The position numbers were made by a program, and so were the translations under genes. From contig CAVOZJ010000017.1 in assembly GCA_963700885.1 (NCBI GenBank), forward strand, positions 1 to 64,000: DNA of 64,000 bases, in the 5' to 3' direction. The first letter of the stretch is position 1; each line of letters opens with the position of its first letter. The notes below the pieces were generated by a model that made no database searches, had not been told where the DNA came from, and worked only from the letters and a program-made list of their open reading frames with translations. This DNA comes from Anderseniella sp963700885 (lineage in GTDB: Bacteria > Pseudomonadota > Alphaproteobacteria > Rhizobiales > Aestuariivirgaceae). Positions 61,922-64,000 of this stretch are shown here, piece after piece.

Positions 61922-63415
61922 ATGAGCACGGATACGGAGAAACGGGATTTTGTGCGGTCAAGCCGGCGTGCACCATGGTATCGCAAGCTGACCGCCAAAG
62001 TACTGGTCATGGCGGCCATATTTCTGATGATCGGCGAATTGCTGGTGTTCCTGCCGTCAATTGCCAATTTCCGGATCAACTGGCTCAAGCAGCGTTCCGC
62101 CACGGCGGAAATTGCGGCCCTGGCGGTTGAAGCTGCCCAGAACCAGGAAATTTCCCTGCCATTGCGCGAGGAACTGCTGCAGCGCGCCGGCGTGCTGGTG
62201 CTGGCCGTCAAGACCGATGATGCCCGCCAACTGGTACTGATCCCGGACAAGCAGCCGATGATCGAGGCTTCCTATGATTTGCGCACGAAACAACCCATGA
62301 TGGCTATCTATGATGCTGCCGCCACGCTGTATCACCGGGGCAACAGAATTATCGGGATCAAGGACAATCCGTCCAACATGACTGGAACGCTGATTGAACT
62401 GGCTCTTGAGGAAAAACCGCTGTTCAGGGCCATGGTGCAGTATTCGATCAATATTCTGACCCTGTCGATTTTTCTTGCCTTCATTCTGGCCGCGCTCTTG
62501 TTCTTCGCCCTGAACCGGCTCCTGGTGCGGCCGGTGCAACGTCTTTCCGGCAACATGCAGGCCTTCGCTCTGAACCCTGAAGACCGCAGCCGCATTATAG
62601 TACCGACCGGCCGGGTCGACGAAATCGGAGCCGCTGAACACGAACTCAGGCAAATGCAGACCGAGCTATCCGATCTCCTGTCACAGAAAAGCCGGCTTGC
62701 AGCGCTCGGACTTGCAGTCTCGAAGATCAGTCACGATCTGCGCAACATGCTGGCCTCCGCACAACTGATCTCGGACCGGCTGGGCATGGTCGATGACCCG
62801 ACAGTAAAGAAATTTGCTCCCAAGCTGATTGCCTCCCTGGACCGGGCGATTGATTTTTGCCAGAACACCTTGAAATTCGGCCGGGCGCAGGAAGCACCGC
62901 CACGGCGTGAATTGTTCAATTTGCGCGCGCTGGTGGATGAGGTGCTGGATCACAGCACCACCGAGGCGGGCGGGAATGTCGTTTTCTACAATGAAGTGTC
63001 AGCCGACATGGACGCGGACGCCGACAGGGAGCAACTGTTCCGGGTTCTGATGAACCTGTTGCGCAACGCGGCTGAAGCCGTTGAAAACAAGGATGAGGCT
63101 TCGGTCGCACGCAGCAGCGGCGGCAAGGTGCGGATCCGGGCACGGCACGAAGACGGCCATTGCATCATCGAGGTTGCCGACAACGGGCCCGGTGTGCCGG
63201 AAAAAGCCAGGGCGCATCTGTTTGAAGCCTTTCGCGGATCGCAGCGCCAGGGCGGCACCGGCCTCGGACTGGCAATCGCCAGTGAGCTGATCCGGGCGCA
63301 TGGCGGAGAGGTCCGGCTGGTGGACAGCCCTGAGCCGGGCACAGTGTTCCAGATCTCCATTCCGGACCGCCTGCAGGAAGTGGAGACAGGCCGGCGCGGC
63401 ATACGCAGCGCCTGA
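61922..63415 (+). CDS. Sensor histidine kinase
   Basis: The 497-residue inner-membrane kinase has a helix at residues about 27-48, a periplasmic sensor region (about 49-175), a second helix (about 176-198, ILTLSIFLAFILAALLFFAL) and a HAMP-like linker. The dimerisation/phospho-acceptor motif is KISHDLRNMLASAQLISD (His271). The ATPase domain follows, with NLLRNAAEAVENK (N box), EVADNGPGVP (G1) and GGTGLGLAIASELIRAHGG (G2). No response regulator gene is adjacent, so the partner is unknown. The ATG is at 61922. The gene ends against a repeat array and converges with the gamma-glutamyltransferase gene. Confidence 0.93.
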   Translation: MSTDTEKRDFVRSSRRAPWYRKLTAKVLVMAAIFLMIGELLVFLPSIANFRINWLKQRSATAEIAALAVEAAQNQEISLPLREELLQRAGVLVLAVKTDDARQLVLIPDKQPMIEASYDLRTKQPMMAIYDAAATLYHRGNRIIGIKDNPSNMTGTLIELALEEKPLFRAMVQYSINILTLSIFLAFILAALLFFALNRLLVRPVQRLSGNMQAFALNPEDRSRIIVPTGRVDEIGAAEHELRQMQTELSDLLSQKSRLAALGLAVSKISHDLRNMLASAQLISDRLGMVDDPTVKKFAPKLIASLDRAIDFCQNTLKFGRAQEAPPRRELFNLRALVDEVLDHSTTEAGGNVVFYNEVSADMDADADREQLFRVLMNLLRNAAEAVENKDEASVARSSGGKVRIRARHEDGHCIIEVADNGPGVPEKARAHLFEAFRGSQRQGGTGLGLAIASELIRAHGGEVRLVDSPEPGTVFQISIPDRLQEVETGRRGIRSA

Positions 63416-63422
63416 TAACATT

Positions 63423-63545
63423 CTGGTCGAACAGCTTTCTTCGCTTCGCTCGGGCCGTTCGTTTTGCTGGTCGAACAGCTTTCTTCGCTTCGCTCAGGCC
63501 GTTCGTTTTGCTGGTCGAACAGCTTTCTTCGCTTCGCTCAGGCCG
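63423..63545 (+). repeat. Tandem 44-bp repeat, three copies
   Basis: Units start at 63423, 63467 and 63511 with CTGGTCGAACAGCTTTCTTC and are almost identical, with exact 44-bp spacing. The third copy changes at its end into the 130-bp repeat. GTTCG and CGAAC around each junction can pair. There are no unique spacers, so this is not a CRISPR array. Confidence 0.85.
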
Positions 63546-63678
63546 TTCTCCGACCCTGAAATACTGTAGTGATGAACTTCTAACCGAAGCACGAAGTGCT
63601 GAGGCAAGGCCGACCGGCCGCCGCACGATGTGCGCCCCAGCGGAGCGCAGCCGTCAGGCTGCTGGCGTGAGCGGAATA
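63546..63678 (+). repeat. 130-bp palindromic repeat, copy 4
   Basis: It has the same block order as 1629-1760: TTCTCCG, GTAGTGATGAA, AGCACGAAGTGCT, GGCCGACCGGCC, CGCACGATGTGCG, CCCCAGCGGAGCGCAGCC and GAGCGGAATA. As at 1445-2068, it fills the gap between two convergent genes. Confidence 0.8.
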
Positions 63679-63712
63679 AAATACAACCAGATCGCCTGAA
63701 CGAAAAACTCCC

Positions 63713-64000
63713 CTACTTTACTCTCACTTCCACGACCGTGCCCTCGCGGCGGGGGTCGGCGCCACCGTCCATCTGGCCATCCTTCAGGATGCGGATGCCG
63801 TGCAGGCCGCTGGAAAGCGGTTTGACTTCCACTTCATGACCATGGTCTGCCAGCGGCGCGGCCAGACGCGCGAATTGGTTCAACGTGCCGGCCAGATCAC
63901 CGTCTACAGCCGTGTCTTCAAGTTCGGTCCGGTTGTTGCGGTTTATGACATGCAGTTGCGACACCGCTTCCTGCATGGGCATCTGCCAGTCAATCAGCCC
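63713..64000 (-). CDS. Gamma-glutamyltransferase, C-terminal part (runs off the window)
   Basis: Only the last 95 or so residues are present. They read through the right edge, with DWQMPMQEAVSQLHVINRNN, then PLADHGHEVEVKPLSSGLHGI, and end GGADPRREGTVVEVRVK. The pattern PMQEAV..., then GH-V, then G-ADPRR-G is the C-terminus of the gamma-glutamyltranspeptidase small subunit. Such enzymes cleave glutathione and other gamma-glutamyl peptides, usually in the periplasm. The catalytic Thr lies outside the window. Stop at 63713-63715. Confidence 0.8.
   Translation of the reverse strand, partial: GLIDWQMPMQEAVSQLHVINRNNRTELEDTAVDGDLAGTLNQFARLAAPLADHGHEVEVKPLSSGLHGIRILKDGQMDGGADPRREGTVVEVRVK

Noticed and set aside
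63423..63545. CRISPR-like array
   Set aside because: The 44-bp units abut each other without unique spacers, and no cas genes are present.

Overview
The window comes from an alphaproteobacterium, most likely a member of the Hyphomicrobiales (Rhizobiales). The evidence is gene content and gene order. The run rpmI-rplT-pheS-pheT, the run def-fmt-truA followed by dapE-dapD, and the run argB-engB-yidC-rnpA-rpmH are arranged as in Rhizobiales. There is also a PodJ-like polarity factor, a ligase-associated DNA repair gene set and a CrbS-type transporter/kinase fusion. No rRNA, CRISPR array, transposase or integrase was found.

Layout. 1-2068: tRNA-Ser(GGA), msrA and an array of palindromic repeats in the convergent gap before pheT. 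2069-6237: phenylalanyl-tRNA synthetase and ribosomal protein genes, all on the minus strand. 6513-12566: a PuuA-like ligase, a Na+/H+ antiporter, two tandem paralogous small secreted proteins, a beta-lactamase-fold hydrolase and an acyl-CoA dehydrogenase. 12790-17279: a MerR regulator, a long regulatory gap and the podJ-like gene. 17385-25136: a DUF3429 protein, then pdeM-lhr on the minus strand and exonuclease-ligase on the plus strand, with a MATE exporter between them. 25384-30456: a peptide-type ABC transporter without a binding protein, and a photolyase. 30460-33640: a LysR regulator divergent from pirin, SDR and FMN reductase genes. 34169-38341: a LuxR-type response regulator facing a CrbS/MxtR-like sensor. 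38676-42703: mscL, an aminotransferase, def, fmt and truA.

42614-51009 is the most interesting region. It is a sugar or sugar-acid uptake and lactone catabolism cassette (COG3618-type lactonase, LacI regulator, RbsABC-like transporter, SMP-30 lactonase). It is bracketed by a 45-bp perfect direct repeat of the truA 3' end. The left copy sits in intact truA. The right copy is an orphan 3' end still joined to the old downstream gene. This is the signature of an 8.35-kb islet inserted at the truA 3' end, splitting the conserved truA-dapE neighbourhood. Three palindromes with core AGCGCT lie in its two control regions and probably form the LacI regulon.

51052-61873 continues with dapE, dapD, argB, engB, yidC, rnpA and rpmH, then a TVP38-like membrane protein and an FAD disulfide oxidoreductase. 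Many of these frames are broken by apparent single-base indels. Since several of the genes are essential, base-calling or assembly error is the likeliest cause. 61922-64000: a sensor histidine kinase, a second block of the same repeats found near position 1500-2055, and the 3' end of a gamma-glutamyltransferase gene.
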